Shown: positions 35,319 through 44,137 of the stretch, in pieces
How positions within the stretch are numbered: the first letter of the stretch is position 1
Layout of the letters: the number at the start of each line of letters is the position of its first letter
Assembly (NCBI RefSeq): GCF_947488185.1
Contig: NZ_CANKYM010000001.1
Location: 992,001-1,056,000, forward strand
Reading direction: 5' to 3'
From: an uncultured Roseobacter sp.
Lineage (GTDB): Bacteria > Pseudomonadota > Alphaproteobacteria > Rhodobacterales > Rhodobacteraceae
DNA length: 64,000 nucleotides
Program-made: the position numbers and the translations under genes
The notes under the pieces: model-generated
The model's input: only the letters and a program-made list of their open reading frames with translations
The model's database searches: none
Told to the model about the DNA's origin: nothing

Positions 35319-36050
35319 ATGACTCTTCAAAAATGCACTGCCATTGCTTTTGTAGCCCTTGTTGCTGCTTGCGGTCGGATGGACCACCTCGGTAAACCGC
35401 CGTCATTCACTTCTGCTCAGGCTACGACTGAGCATAACGCGATGATGTCACCAGGGCTTCCTTTGCGGGCAGATGCCAAGGGCCCGACGGAGCGTGCTTC
35501 GCTATGGTCTGGAGCCAGGCAATCTCTGTTGGGTGACCGTCGGGCGGTGCAACAAGGTGATATTTTAACGGTTGTTGTTGAAATCGACGAAGAAGCGGAA
35601 ATCTCAAATGCGACAGATCGGTCCAGATCAGGGTCTGAAAGCCTAGGCATCCCGGGATTATTCGGCCTACCTCAACGCATTGATGAGCGTTTACCGGATG
35701 GGGCTTCCACAGCGGAAGCGGTCTCAATCAACTCCAGTTCCTCTTCTTCCGGGGATGGATCTGTAAAGCGCAATGAGAAGTTGACCTTGCGTGTGGCAGC
35801 AACGGTCGTCGACGTCCTTCCAAACGGCGTTCTATCGATTTCCGGCAGTCAAGAACTCCGTGTTAACTTTGAAATGCGTGAACTGCTGGTCACTGGATAT
35901 GTGCGCCCAGAAGACATTTCACGTCAGAACGAGATTACATATGATAAAATCGCCACCGCGCGCGTTTCCTACGGCGGACGTGGTCAAATCACCGACGTTC
36001 AACAGCCGCGGCTGGGTCAGCAAGTCCTCGACGGCATTCTGCCCTTCTAA
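35319..36050 (+). CDS. flgH: Flagellar L-ring lipoprotein FlgH
   Basis: Outer-membrane ring protein, 243 residues. The signal peptide ends in a lipobox (LVAACG), so Cys20 is probably lipid-modified. Downstream are the family segments SLLGDRRAVQQGDILTVVVE, VNFEMRELLVTGYVRPEDIS and a C-terminal RGQITDVQQPRLGQQVLDGI. A GAGG site precedes the ATG. It pairs with flgI, which sits in the minus-strand hook block about 17 kb away. Confidence 0.93.
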   Translation: MTLQKCTAIAFVALVAACGRMDHLGKPPSFTSAQATTEHNAMMSPGLPLRADAKGPTERASLWSGARQSLLGDRRAVQQGDILTVVVEIDEEAEISNATDRSRSGSESLGIPGLFGLPQRIDERLPDGASTAEAVSINSSSSSSGDGSVKRNEKLTLRVAATVVDVLPNGVLSISGSQELRVNFEMRELLVTGYVRPEDISRQNEITYDKIATARVSYGGRGQITDVQQPRLGQQVLDGILPF

Positions 36051-36062
36051 AAGGAATTGGAT

Positions 36063-36593
36063 ATGAAAAAGCTGCTCCCGATTATCATGTTGTTGGTGGG
36101 TTCCGGGGCTGGCGTCGGCGCGGGAATCTTTCTGCGACCAGCGCCTACCGAAGAGGAAATGGCTGCGCAGGCAGGAAGCGTCGAGGCATCGGAGGAAGCG
36201 GATGCTGAAAAAGCTCAAAGCGATCACGAAGACAAACCGCATGGGAAAGACGGTGAACCGTCAGATGGCATGGAATACGTTCGATTGCCAAATCAGTTCG
36301 TCGTCCCATTGGTCGATAATGAACGCATCTCCGCAATGGTTGTTATGGCGCTAAGTGTCGAAGTTGCGACGGGTTACGGAGAAGACGTGTTCGAGAAAGA
36401 GCCAAAACTTCGCGACGGATTTCTAAGAGTCCTCTTCGACCATGCAAGCATCGGGGGGTTCGATGGTGCCTTCATTAACAATGAAAACCTTGATGTCGTA
36501 AGACGCAAGCTCAAGGCAGTCGCTCAAAATGTTATGGGCCAGAACGTCGCCAATGATGTGCTAATTTTTGAAATTGCACGTCAGGATTATTGA
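36063..36593 (+). CDS. fliL: FliL-family protein (first of two)
   Basis: A 176-residue inner-membrane protein with one N-terminal helix (about residues 5-25; LLPIIMLLVGSGAGVGAGIF), a charged linker rich in Glu, Asp and Lys (about 30-75) and a periplasmic FliL-type domain (about 80-176) ending VLIFEIARQDY. FliL associates with the motor and supports torque. I took the ATG at 36063, preceded by AAGGA, rather than the TTG six bases earlier. It closes the flgB block, ahead of a bidirectional terminator. A second, different FliL-type gene is at 46070-46555. Confidence 0.82.
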   Translation: MKKLLPIIMLLVGSGAGVGAGIFLRPAPTEEEMAAQAGSVEASEEADAEKAQSDHEDKPHGKDGEPSDGMEYVRLPNQFVVPLVDNERISAMVVMALSVEVATGYGEDVFEKEPKLRDGFLRVLFDHASIGGFDGAFINNENLDVVRRKLKAVAQNVMGQNVANDVLIFEIARQDY

Positions 36594-36642
36594 TTACTAT
36601 CGCGAGCCGCCTGAGCTCTTTGACTGATATCGTAAACTAATA

Positions 36643-36670
36643 AACCCGCAGCTTGTTCTGCGGGTTGTTT
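36643..36670. terminator. Bidirectional rho-independent-type terminator
   Basis: AACCCGCAG, a six-base loop, CTGCGGGTT, then GTTT on the plus strand; the minus strand reads the same stem followed by TATTAG. A nine-pair stem in the convergent gap between fliL and the fliJ-like gene would end both converging flagellar transcripts. Confidence 0.75.
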
Positions 36671-36728
36671 CGTTCAAAGCTCAAACATCTGCAAGCAAAT
36701 GTACGGCCCGCCGCGTACTGTGACGCTT

Positions 36729-37151
36729 CTAAAGATCGCTCCGGTTGGTGGACAGCAACGTCGTTTCGATTGCCTTTTCTAACTCTCTATTTCTGCGCCT
36801 GCGTCTTTCATCTTCGCTGACTTCTTGCAGCAGGCCTTCTGAGGCGATAACCTTACCATATGCTTGCCGCACTTGGCGGACATGCTGATCCTTTTCCGCA
36901 AGAATCAGAGCAAGCTTCATGTTTAAAGATGTTTTTGCCTTTCCCAGCCAAGCTTTCCAAATGACATCCGCACCAATAGATCGCATGCTTGGGTCACTGT
37001 TTGTGTTAGAAGCTCTAGCCTGCTCGTCCAACTGATGAAGATCTGCACGTATGGCGCTTTCTCTCTGCACCAGGCTTTGGAACAGTTGTTGCCTCGCCTT
37101 GTACTTCGCGTCGGCTAGAGCGTGTAGCTGGTGAAGATCTTCCCGCTTCAT
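36729..37151 (-). CDS. Coiled-coil protein, FliJ-like candidate
   Basis: A 140-residue, strongly charged and almost fully helical protein with heptad-like repeats (KARQQLFQSLVQRESAIRAD, RRRRRNRELEKAIETTLLST). Its size, helical pattern and place directly after flhB suggest a FliJ-type export chaperone or stalk, which no other gene in the window supplies. FliJ sequences diverge strongly, so this is only a candidate. The ATG overlaps the flhB stop (TAATG), so the two are coupled. No signal peptide or membrane segment. Confidence 0.5.
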   Translation of the reverse strand: MKREDLHQLHALADAKYKARQQLFQSLVQRESAIRADLHQLDEQARASNTNSDPSMRSIGADVIWKAWLGKAKTSLNMKLALILAEKDQHVRQVRQAYGKVIASEGLLQEVSEDERRRRRNRELEKAIETTLLSTNRSDL

Positions 37152-38236
37152 TAGACTCGTCCTTTCGCCCGACGGCGCATAGATTCAGCAAATCGAATTG
37201 CGGCTGCAACTGCTTGGTAGTGCTCAGGCGCGATTTGATCGCCAATTTCAGTAGTCGCATGCAGAGCGCGTGCAGTTGGTGGGTCACTGTGAATGGGAAT
37301 ACTGTTTTCTGCGGCTACTTCACGGATGTTGAGAGCCATTTCGTCGATACCTTTGGCGATACAAACTGGCGCTTGACCAGGCTTTCTTTCCCATTTTAGC
37401 GCAACAGCATAGTGGGTTGGGTTTACGATGATCACATCGGCTTTGGGTACTTCGGCCATCATCTGTGCACCAGCAATCGTCTGTGCGCGCTGGCGGCGCT
37501 CTTGTTTCATATGAGGGTCGCCTTCATTGTTCTTGGTCTCGTCCATGATTTCCTTCCGAGACATCATGTTTTTTCGCAGATGTTCGAAGTGCTGCCAGAT
37601 GGCATCGATGACACCGATGACGCTTGAAACAACTACGACCACAAAAAGAAACGACAGGCATATTTCGGCAAGCAAAGCTACAACGATACGTGGATTGGTC
37701 TGCAGTACAGAAACCATTTCGTCTAAACGGGCGTTGATGAATAGAGCTAGGCAGGCTGAGTAGATCAACAGCTTTGCAAAGCTGACAGTAAACTGAAAAA
37801 GCCCGCGTCTGCCGAACTTGTTTTTGGCATTGGAGACAAGGGATATATTCGAAAGCTTGGGCGCGATCTTCACTGGTGCAAAGACAATCCCTTTTGTTGC
37901 AAAAAGACAGAGCAGGACGGCCAAGGCCGGCAGGCCGAATATAGGAGACATTGACCAAAGGATACTGCGCAGAATCCCTTCGGTCGGCGCTGCTGATGCT
38001 CCAGAAAAAAACAGCGTTGCGAGCTGTGCTGGTTGATCAATCAATACCATCATTGCGGTGCCGAGATGATTTAGACCACTGGCACCCGCAGAGACGAAAG
38101 CCAACAAAAGGCCCGCATAAGCGCAAGCGGTCAAAATTTCGGTGGATCTGGCGATTTCACCTTTTTTACGCGCGTCCAACAGCTTCTGCGGAGTCGCATC
38201 ATATGTCTTATCGCCCTGATCGGTTTGATCGCTCAT
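37151..38236 (-). CDS. flhB: Flagellar export switch protein FlhB
   Basis: Export gate component that switches substrate class from hook to filament. The 361-residue protein has four membrane helices (about 35-205) and a cytoplasmic C-terminal domain with the autocleavage motif NPTH at residues 272-275 (DVIIVNPTHYAVALKW). The N-terminal TYDATPQKLLDARKKGEIAR is typical. I chose the ATG at 38236, which overlaps the fliR stop (ATGA); the open frame upstream lies inside fliR and is not FlhB-like. The stop overlaps the fliJ-like ATG. Confidence 0.95.
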   Translation of the reverse strand: MSDQTDQGDKTYDATPQKLLDARKKGEIARSTEILTACAYAGLLLAFVSAGASGLNHLGTAMMVLIDQPAQLATLFFSGASAAPTEGILRSILWSMSPIFGLPALAVLLCLFATKGIVFAPVKIAPKLSNISLVSNAKNKFGRRGLFQFTVSFAKLLIYSACLALFINARLDEMVSVLQTNPRIVVALLAEICLSFLFVVVVVSSVIGVIDAIWQHFEHLRKNMMSRKEIMDETKNNEGDPHMKQERRQRAQTIAGAQMMAEVPKADVIIVNPTHYAVALKWERKPGQAPVCIAKGIDEMALNIREVAAENSIPIHSDPPTARALHATTEIGDQIAPEHYQAVAAAIRFAESMRRRAKGRV

Positions 38237-39003
38237 GGTACGGCAGCAAAAGGATTGGCCAGAAACCTGTCCATGGCCTGCACCCAAACCGAAAGGATCA
38301 AGGGAGATGACACCAGCAGCAGGAACAACCCGCCAGCGGTAATTACCGGTGCGCCGACGAAGGCAACCATCAGTTGTGGCATAGCCTTGTTGATTGCCCC
38401 CAAAGCGGCATTGTAGAGGACGGAAAGGATGATGAACGGAGCTGCCAAAGTGAAGGCCAAAGTGAATGCACGGGCAACCTGTGCAACACCCCATTCAGAC
38501 AAAACGGATCCCGCTGTAAACTGTCCCATCGGCATGAAGTCATAAGACAGGATAACGAGTTCCGCTGCCTTGACGTGGAGACCGGTCATTACCGCAAGCG
38601 CCAGTCCTCCAATGATCAAGACATAGCCCATTGCGGGCATCGGATCGACACCGGCTCCGCCAAAAACTTGCGATAGCGACGTCGCGTGTGCTGCAATGGT
38701 TCCGGCAGTTTGAAGAGCCAGAATGAATAGCCGGATTCCAATACCAAGTGCCAAACCGGCAGCGATTTCGGTCAAGATAATGAGAGTAGTATCCCCGAAG
38801 TTCACTGGTATTGGAATTGCAGCAACGGCTGGTGCCACGATGAGCGTAAACGCGAGTGCTAAAACCAGTTTGATGCGTGCGGGCACTGTTTGTTCACCGA
38901 AGGCTGGCAGCATTGATGTGATTGCGGCAACGCGCAAAAACACAGCAACACCATGCCAAAGAGATTCACTCAATAGGGGCAAAAGCTGTGCCAGCCCGAT
39001 CAT
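38233..39003 (-). CDS. fliR: Flagellar export apparatus protein FliR
   Basis: Polytopic component of the export gate, 256 residues, with about six hydrophobic helices. Family landmarks are AFGEQTVPARIKLVLALAFT, then a helix, and GGAGVDPMPAMGYVLIIGGL. It starts at ATG, overlapping the flhA stop by four bases, and its stop overlaps the flhB start, so flhA-fliR-flhB are translated as a coupled unit. Confidence 0.94.
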   Translation of the reverse strand: MIGLAQLLPLLSESLWHGVAVFLRVAAITSMLPAFGEQTVPARIKLVLALAFTLIVAPAVAAIPIPVNFGDTTLIILTEIAAGLALGIGIRLFILALQTAGTIAAHATSLSQVFGGAGVDPMPAMGYVLIIGGLALAVMTGLHVKAAELVILSYDFMPMGQFTAGSVLSEWGVAQVARAFTLAFTLAAPFIILSVLYNAALGAINKAMPQLMVAFVGAPVITAGGLFLLLVSSPLILSVWVQAMDRFLANPFAAVP

Positions 39004-41084
39004 GCCGCAACGACACCCACAAGCGATGGACGTGCGTCCAGGCCAATTTCCTCAAATGACAGAACCGGGTTGCTGATCCCCTTTGCACGCATCACCGTGC
39101 GCAAAAAGCGACGCCGTCGCGTATTGGTAACGACAGCTGCATTAATACCATTTTGGCTTGCCGCCTGCAGTTTTTCCGACATGTTTTCTGCAAGTTGATT
39201 GAAGATTTCTGGAGGAAGGGCAATATCGAGACCTCGATCCGCTTCGACTTGATACGTGTTGAATGTATCTTCCCATTCCGGAGCGAGTTGCACGAGCGGC
39301 AGTGTGCCATCTTCGCGTTTCATTTCCGCTACAAGCTGGAAACCCAGACGTTGGCGGACGTGTTCACAGATCGCTTCAGGCTGTGCATTTTGAGCGCGCG
39401 CCTCTGCTGTTGCTTCGAGAATAAGTGGAAGATTTCTGATCGAGACCTGTTCATCGAGCAGAAGGCGCAGTACTGCATGCAGCACATCGATCGGAACCTT
39501 GTCGGGAATCATTTCATCAAGAAGCTTACGGTTTGCGTCGGCCCGGGTCGGATCAGACACATTAGTCATCTCTTGCAGGAGGCGTCTCAATGCTTTCAGG
39601 GACAAAAGCCGGCTGAAGTTCTGTTTTACAGTTTCAAGAAGATGAGTTGCAAGAATCTCAGCTGGTGTCACTAATGTCAGACCATCCAATGCAGCCTGCT
39701 CTTGATCTCTTGTGCTAATCCACCTTGCGGGAGCACCATATACAGGTTCGGTTGTATCGTTACCTCCGGGCAACGAAGAGGCTCCCTCCGGGACTAGTGC
39801 AAGTATCTGATCTGGATTCAATTCCGCCCGAGCCTGCTCGACGCCCTGAATTCTGATCACATATGTCCCCACTGGCAGCGTCGCGTTATCCGTCAATCGA
39901 ATTTCTGGAAGGATAAGACCATAAACAGATGCAACATGAGTTCGCATATTGGAAATTCGTGCGTCCAAACCTGTCCCTGGATCGAGCACCATGTTGACTA
40001 AATCAGGCGCGAACTCTACGTGGACGTCATCAAGTTCGAGGATGTCACCAAGTGGTTTTTCCTTCGGCAGTTCCGCTTCTACTGCCGCCAGATCAGTCGA
40101 AGCTGATTTGGCTTTTCTCTTGCGATTGAGCCAGTAGGCGACAGCTCCCAATATCGCCCCTCCAAAAATAAAGGGTGCAAAAGGTAATCCCGGGAACAAC
40201 GCGAACAGGACCATAAGACCAGAGACGGTTGCTAGCGCCGCAGGGTGTTTCCCCAATTGACTGAAGACCGCCAAATCTGTGGCACCTTGCGCGCCACCCC
40301 GTGCCAACAACAGGGCCGAAGCGATTGAAATGACAACAGCCGGGATTTGAGATACGAGACCATCACCGACCGTAAGGATTGCGTATGTTTCAAAGGCTTG
40401 GCCAAGTGGCATGCCATGAACCGCTATACCCATGATAAGGCCGGCAACAAGGTTTAGTAGCGTAATCAAAAGCCCGGCGACGGCATCACCCTTTACAAAT
40501 TTGGATGCGCCGTCCAGGGATCCAAAAAAGGTCGTTTCCTGTTGTTCTCTCTCTCTTCTCTCTCTTGCCTCCGCGTGCGTAATAGCACCCGCCGACATAT
40601 CGCTGTCGATAGCAAGTTGTTTACCAGGCATACCGTCCAGTGCGAAGCGTGCACCGACCTCAGCCATTCTGGTTGCACCTTTGGTGATCACCATGAAGTT
40701 TACGATCAGCAGAACGCAAAAGACGACGAGGCCAAGGAATACACTACCGCCCATTACAAATTGTGCAAATCCTTCAATTACGTCACCAGCGGCGTCTGTA
40801 CCTGTATGCCCCTCACCGATAATCAGTTTTGTTGACGAAACATTGAGTGAAAGTCGCAGCATGAGTGATGCGAGAAGGATTGTTGGGAACGCCGAAAAAT
40901 CCAATGGTCGTTCGATAAATAGGGTCACCGTAAAAATCAGAATTGCCAATGCAAAAGAGGCGGCCAGACCTACGTCTAGCACCCAGGCAGGCATCGGCAG
41001 GATCATCATAACAATCACGGCCATTAGGGCTACGGCAAGCATGATTGTTGGATTGAATAGAGCTTTGGTCGTTAGATTTTGCAA
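39000..41084 (-). CDS. flhA: Flagellar export apparatus protein FlhA
   Basis: Nonameric export gate protein, 694 residues. The N-terminal half (about 1-330) has eight hydrophobic helices and the FHIPEP-type signature (LMLRLSLNVSSTKLIIGEGH); the large cytoplasmic domain (about 350-694) binds export chaperones. The start is a TTG at 41084 with GGGGAG eight bases ahead; no ATG is better placed. The stop overlaps fliR. It lies two bases downstream of the SltF-like gene. The protein length and domain order are normal for the family. Confidence 0.95.
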   Translation of the reverse strand: MQNLTTKALFNPTIMLAVALMAVIVMMILPMPAWVLDVGLAASFALAILIFTVTLFIERPLDFSAFPTILLASLMLRLSLNVSSTKLIIGEGHTGTDAAGDVIEGFAQFVMGGSVFLGLVVFCVLLIVNFMVITKGATRMAEVGARFALDGMPGKQLAIDSDMSAGAITHAEARERREREQQETTFFGSLDGASKFVKGDAVAGLLITLLNLVAGLIMGIAVHGMPLGQAFETYAILTVGDGLVSQIPAVVISIASALLLARGGAQGATDLAVFSQLGKHPAALATVSGLMVLFALFPGLPFAPFIFGGAILGAVAYWLNRKRKAKSASTDLAAVEAELPKEKPLGDILELDDVHVEFAPDLVNMVLDPGTGLDARISNMRTHVASVYGLILPEIRLTDNATLPVGTYVIRIQGVEQARAELNPDQILALVPEGASSLPGGNDTTEPVYGAPARWISTRDQEQAALDGLTLVTPAEILATHLLETVKQNFSRLLSLKALRRLLQEMTNVSDPTRADANRKLLDEMIPDKVPIDVLHAVLRLLLDEQVSIRNLPLILEATAEARAQNAQPEAICEHVRQRLGFQLVAEMKREDGTLPLVQLAPEWEDTFNTYQVEADRGLDIALPPEIFNQLAENMSEKLQAASQNGINAAVVTNTRRRRFLRTVMRAKGISNPVLSFEEIGLDARPSLVGVVAA

Positions 41085-41086
41085 GT

Positions 41087-41791
41087 TTATATCTCCCCGG
41101 TGCGTCTTATCAGAGCGGCCCGCGAAGTTGCATCGCTTAGCGGCACCAATGATCCGAGACTGGGTTGTGAATTTGAATGCTGTAGCAGGGGAAATTGATT
41201 TTCCTCTGAAGATGCTCTTGCCGATGTGTTGATATCATTGTTCGACATATCGGCGTGTATTTTGGAGAACCGTCTCCTGTATCGTTTTGCGTGTTCCTGA
41301 GTCCGGGAATGATATGCTCCAACAGCACGTATCCAATCGCCTTTCTCCACATGTAGCTCGCTCAAAAACCTTGCTGCGTATCTTGCATTTTCTTGAGGAT
41401 CAAACATCTCCCTCACCGATGCAAAAGCATGCCCGTGCCAGCGATAGTTCAATTGAAAGCAACCAATATCAATATTTGTCAGGCCGTTCTTGATGCGGCT
41501 CTGCGCTTGGACTATTGCAGAGTCCTTGGTTTCAAACCAGAAACCCTGGCCAGCTACGTTCAATGCCCACGGCCAAGGTTCGAGGGCGCCACTTCTCGAG
41601 CGTCCAGTCTCTGTTCTGGTCACAGCTTTCAAAATGGAAAGAGGGATGTCGTACTCTTGGGAAGCAACCGCTGCCGCATGATCACAGATTTCAGAGGTTC
41701 TTGCATAAACCGCTTCCCCTGTATTTAAAGAAATAGTCAGCACAGCGAGAATGGTTTTCTTGAACCAAGCTGACGTACGGTTGGTCGGCAT
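41087..41791 (-). CDS. Flagellar soluble lytic transglycosylase, SltF-like
   Basis: Periplasmic muramidase that opens peptidoglycan for rod passage. The 234-residue protein has a signal peptide (about 1-30, ending VYA) and a lysozyme-like SLT domain (about 40-185) with the catalytic Glu61 in VTRTETGRSRS, the GCFQLNYRWHG block (the GxxQ landmark) and AVGAYHSRTQ. In Rhodobacter sphaeroides the same split is known: a free-standing SltF plus a FlgJ without muramidase domain, which matches the short rod-binding protein at 26156. The C-terminal 45 residues are low in conservation. Co-transcribed with flhA. Confidence 0.85.
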   Translation of the reverse strand: MPTNRTSAWFKKTILAVLTISLNTGEAVYARTSEICDHAAAVASQEYDIPLSILKAVTRTETGRSRSGALEPWPWALNVAGQGFWFETKDSAIVQAQSRIKNGLTNIDIGCFQLNYRWHGHAFASVREMFDPQENARYAARFLSELHVEKGDWIRAVGAYHSRTQEHAKRYRRRFSKIHADMSNNDINTSARASSEENQFPLLQHSNSQPSLGSLVPLSDATSRAALIRRTGEI

Positions 41792-41896
41792 TCTACACCC
41801 CTATTTGACCGCATACTGCAGTACCAAGAGCGTAGCGTTTCGAGGTTTATTTTAGGTAACTAAGCTGGTATATTTCGCAAATAGTAAAAAATACAG

Positions 41897-44137
41897 CTAC
41901 GGAGAGACGGGGAACTGTTCCAGCATTGCTTCTAAGGTTTCTCGTGCTGTCGTACTTTGTTCAACAGCAGCGTTGGACGATGCTATCATCCCGTCTTCTG
42001 TTTCGATGTATTCAACTGGCTGCTTTGCTAGCGAACTTACAGCGCTCAATAGTGGAGTATCCTGTGGCATCAAGTCAGCCCAGTTGTTAGCGAGCCATGC
42101 CGATCGTAGAGCTTCATCTGGTGTGTTGGTTGCTTGAAATAACTCTAGCGCAGATTGATTTTCCCCCAATGCAAGCAGCGCTTTAGCACGAAGCTTATCT
42201 ACTTGTTCACCATCAATGTCTTCAAGAATACGCACGGCCAACTCGGGAGACCCCAACATAAGCAACACTTCCGCATGAACTAATTTAGCTTCTCTTGATG
42301 GATTGTCTTCCTTAATCTCCGATAAAATTCTGTTTGCTTCCCCTGCAAAACCCAATGCAAGCAGTCTCTTAGCGGTTTTTTGTATTGAGCGAGGCATCAT
42401 AGCCTCTGGGGAAGCAGGGAATTTTGTGTAAAAACTTTCGAGAAACGTAATGTCGTCTGCGCTTTCAGATAGAGCTGTGAACGTATGAGATAGTAGCTCC
42501 GCGATCAGAGCGTCATCTGATACGATGATTGGGTCGGTCATCGCTTCAAATGCTTTGGAAAACTGCATTGAGTATGAAGAGGCGATGATATGGGCGCGTA
42601 TAAGGCTCTGAGCAATTGGATCATTTCGCCGTTCAAAAGCATAAGTTTCAATTAACAGTGCGATGTCTGCGGGTATATCTTCCCCTTTCGCCAATCGATT
42701 GTCGACAAAAGCGATCAAGGCTTCTGGAGTTTCTATAGCGTTTCCCTCGATTACATCTTTGAGTAACTCCTCCGCCTTTTCAGAGTTCCCTGCTTTTCTT
42801 GCAATCTTTGCTTTTGCGATACCTGCATCAGGCTGTGGAGTGTCGCCCCTCAGCTCGATGTTCCTCAAAGCGATTGATGCCGATTCCAAATCACCCTGTT
42901 CAGAAAATCTGGAGCTTAGCGCTGGCGCTAAGAACTCCTTTAGATGATACGGTAGCTTGGCAAGTGCTCGGAGTGCGGCCTTTGCATTGACAACTTCGCC
43001 GTTCGGAAGCTCCTTGGCTGCCAAAATACCCCAAAGTGCAAGATCTGAATCACAGTCTGAAAACTGATGAATAAAACGTGGATTTCGTGCGAATCCATAG
43101 TCCATAATATCCGCCAAATCCATCAGCTCTGGATTTGCAGCCACCACTTCATCGGAAAGCCGCAGTACTTGCTTTGCTTCTGCACCAAAGCCAAAATACA
43201 AGTAAACGCGAGCTAGTTTTTTTACCCTATCCGGATCCAATCGATCAATTTCAGTATAGAGTGTGTCTCTTTGTGTAGCCACTTGAATTCCGAACGGTTT
43301 ATCACTTCCCCAACTAGAAAGATCCACACCACTTGGATTAGGACAAACCTCGCCTGACGTCATTAGGTTATTTATTGCTTCGGATACTGGAATATCTCTG
43401 GCGCTTGTGATCCGCATGTTACCAGTGCTAGGAATCGCTGTAGCTACCTCTTGTTCTGAAGAGTCGAATATCTCTTGATCTTGTGGGCTGGGTGACTGTT
43501 GCTCAAATACTTGTAAATCTGGTATTGCCGGCTCGAGAATACCGCGCGATGTGGCATCTCCAATACCACGTATTAGCTGTTGCCTCGTTTGATCAATCAA
43601 AGCTGTTTGTAAATCTGAACTACTCGTATAAGTAGTAGGCGCATCCGGTGCAATTATTCTCTGATCATTATCTTCAGGCGCATCAAATTCAGACCAGAGT
43701 AGATCTCCGAAGTTGAATTTAGATGCAGGCTGGACCGAAATAAATTGCGGGGCCTGGCGAGCTTCGAGAGGTGGCAGAGCCGGCCCATCCAGAATATCCA
43801 CAACTAGAAATTCGTTTCGCTCTACAAATGTATTGAGTTCGCATTCGCATGAAAGCTCCAACTCTAACCGCGACGGGTAGTCACGTACACCTGTCAACAA
43901 GTTACGTGGGATGACATCGAATACTCGACTGGTGTCAAAGCCTGCTTGATGATCAGAGACAGTGATGGTTTTTAAGCCGCGTGATTCAGTAACTTGCCAT
44001 TGAACACCCTCGGGTAGCCGCATTACCAATCGGGTGAAACCACTGTGATCGCCCGAACGGACAACAATTGGATTGGCAGATGCCATGGTTGCAAAAGCTA
44101 TCAAGAGCAAGCTCGTCAACCCAGCTAGTCTGATCAT
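41897..44137 (-). CDS. Large periplasmic AMIN/TPR-like flagellar-cluster protein, unknown function
   Basis: A 746-residue protein with a Sec signal peptide (about 1-22, ending MASA). Residues about 25-120 look like an AMIN/secretin-N-type beta domain (VVRSGDHSGFTRLVMRLPEG). A disordered stretch (about 125-250) follows, and residues about 330-690 are helical repeats of TPR or Sel1-like kind (for example ALRALAKLPYHLKEFLAPAL, RKAGNSEKAEELLKDVIEGN). I know no named flagellar protein with this layout. The ATG overlaps the motA stop (ATGA), so it is made together with MotA. The position suggests a periplasmic motor or stator-support role, by analogy with MotC-type proteins; unproven. Its codons are more A/T-rich than its neighbours. 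Confidence 0.7.
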   Translation of the reverse strand: MIRLAGLTSLLLIAFATMASANPIVVRSGDHSGFTRLVMRLPEGVQWQVTESRGLKTITVSDHQAGFDTSRVFDVIPRNLLTGVRDYPSRLELELSCECELNTFVERNEFLVVDILDGPALPPLEARQAPQFISVQPASKFNFGDLLWSEFDAPEDNDQRIIAPDAPTTYTSSSDLQTALIDQTRQQLIRGIGDATSRGILEPAIPDLQVFEQQSPSPQDQEIFDSSEQEVATAIPSTGNMRITSARDIPVSEAINNLMTSGEVCPNPSGVDLSSWGSDKPFGIQVATQRDTLYTEIDRLDPDRVKKLARVYLYFGFGAEAKQVLRLSDEVVAANPELMDLADIMDYGFARNPRFIHQFSDCDSDLALWGILAAKELPNGEVVNAKAALRALAKLPYHLKEFLAPALSSRFSEQGDLESASIALRNIELRGDTPQPDAGIAKAKIARKAGNSEKAEELLKDVIEGNAIETPEALIAFVDNRLAKGEDIPADIALLIETYAFERRNDPIAQSLIRAHIIASSYSMQFSKAFEAMTDPIIVSDDALIAELLSHTFTALSESADDITFLESFYTKFPASPEAMMPRSIQKTAKRLLALGFAGEANRILSEIKEDNPSREAKLVHAEVLLMLGSPELAVRILEDIDGEQVDKLRAKALLALGENQSALELFQATNTPDEALRSAWLANNWADLMPQDTPLLSAVSSLAKQPVEYIETEDGMIASSNAAVEQSTTARETLEAMLEQFPVSP

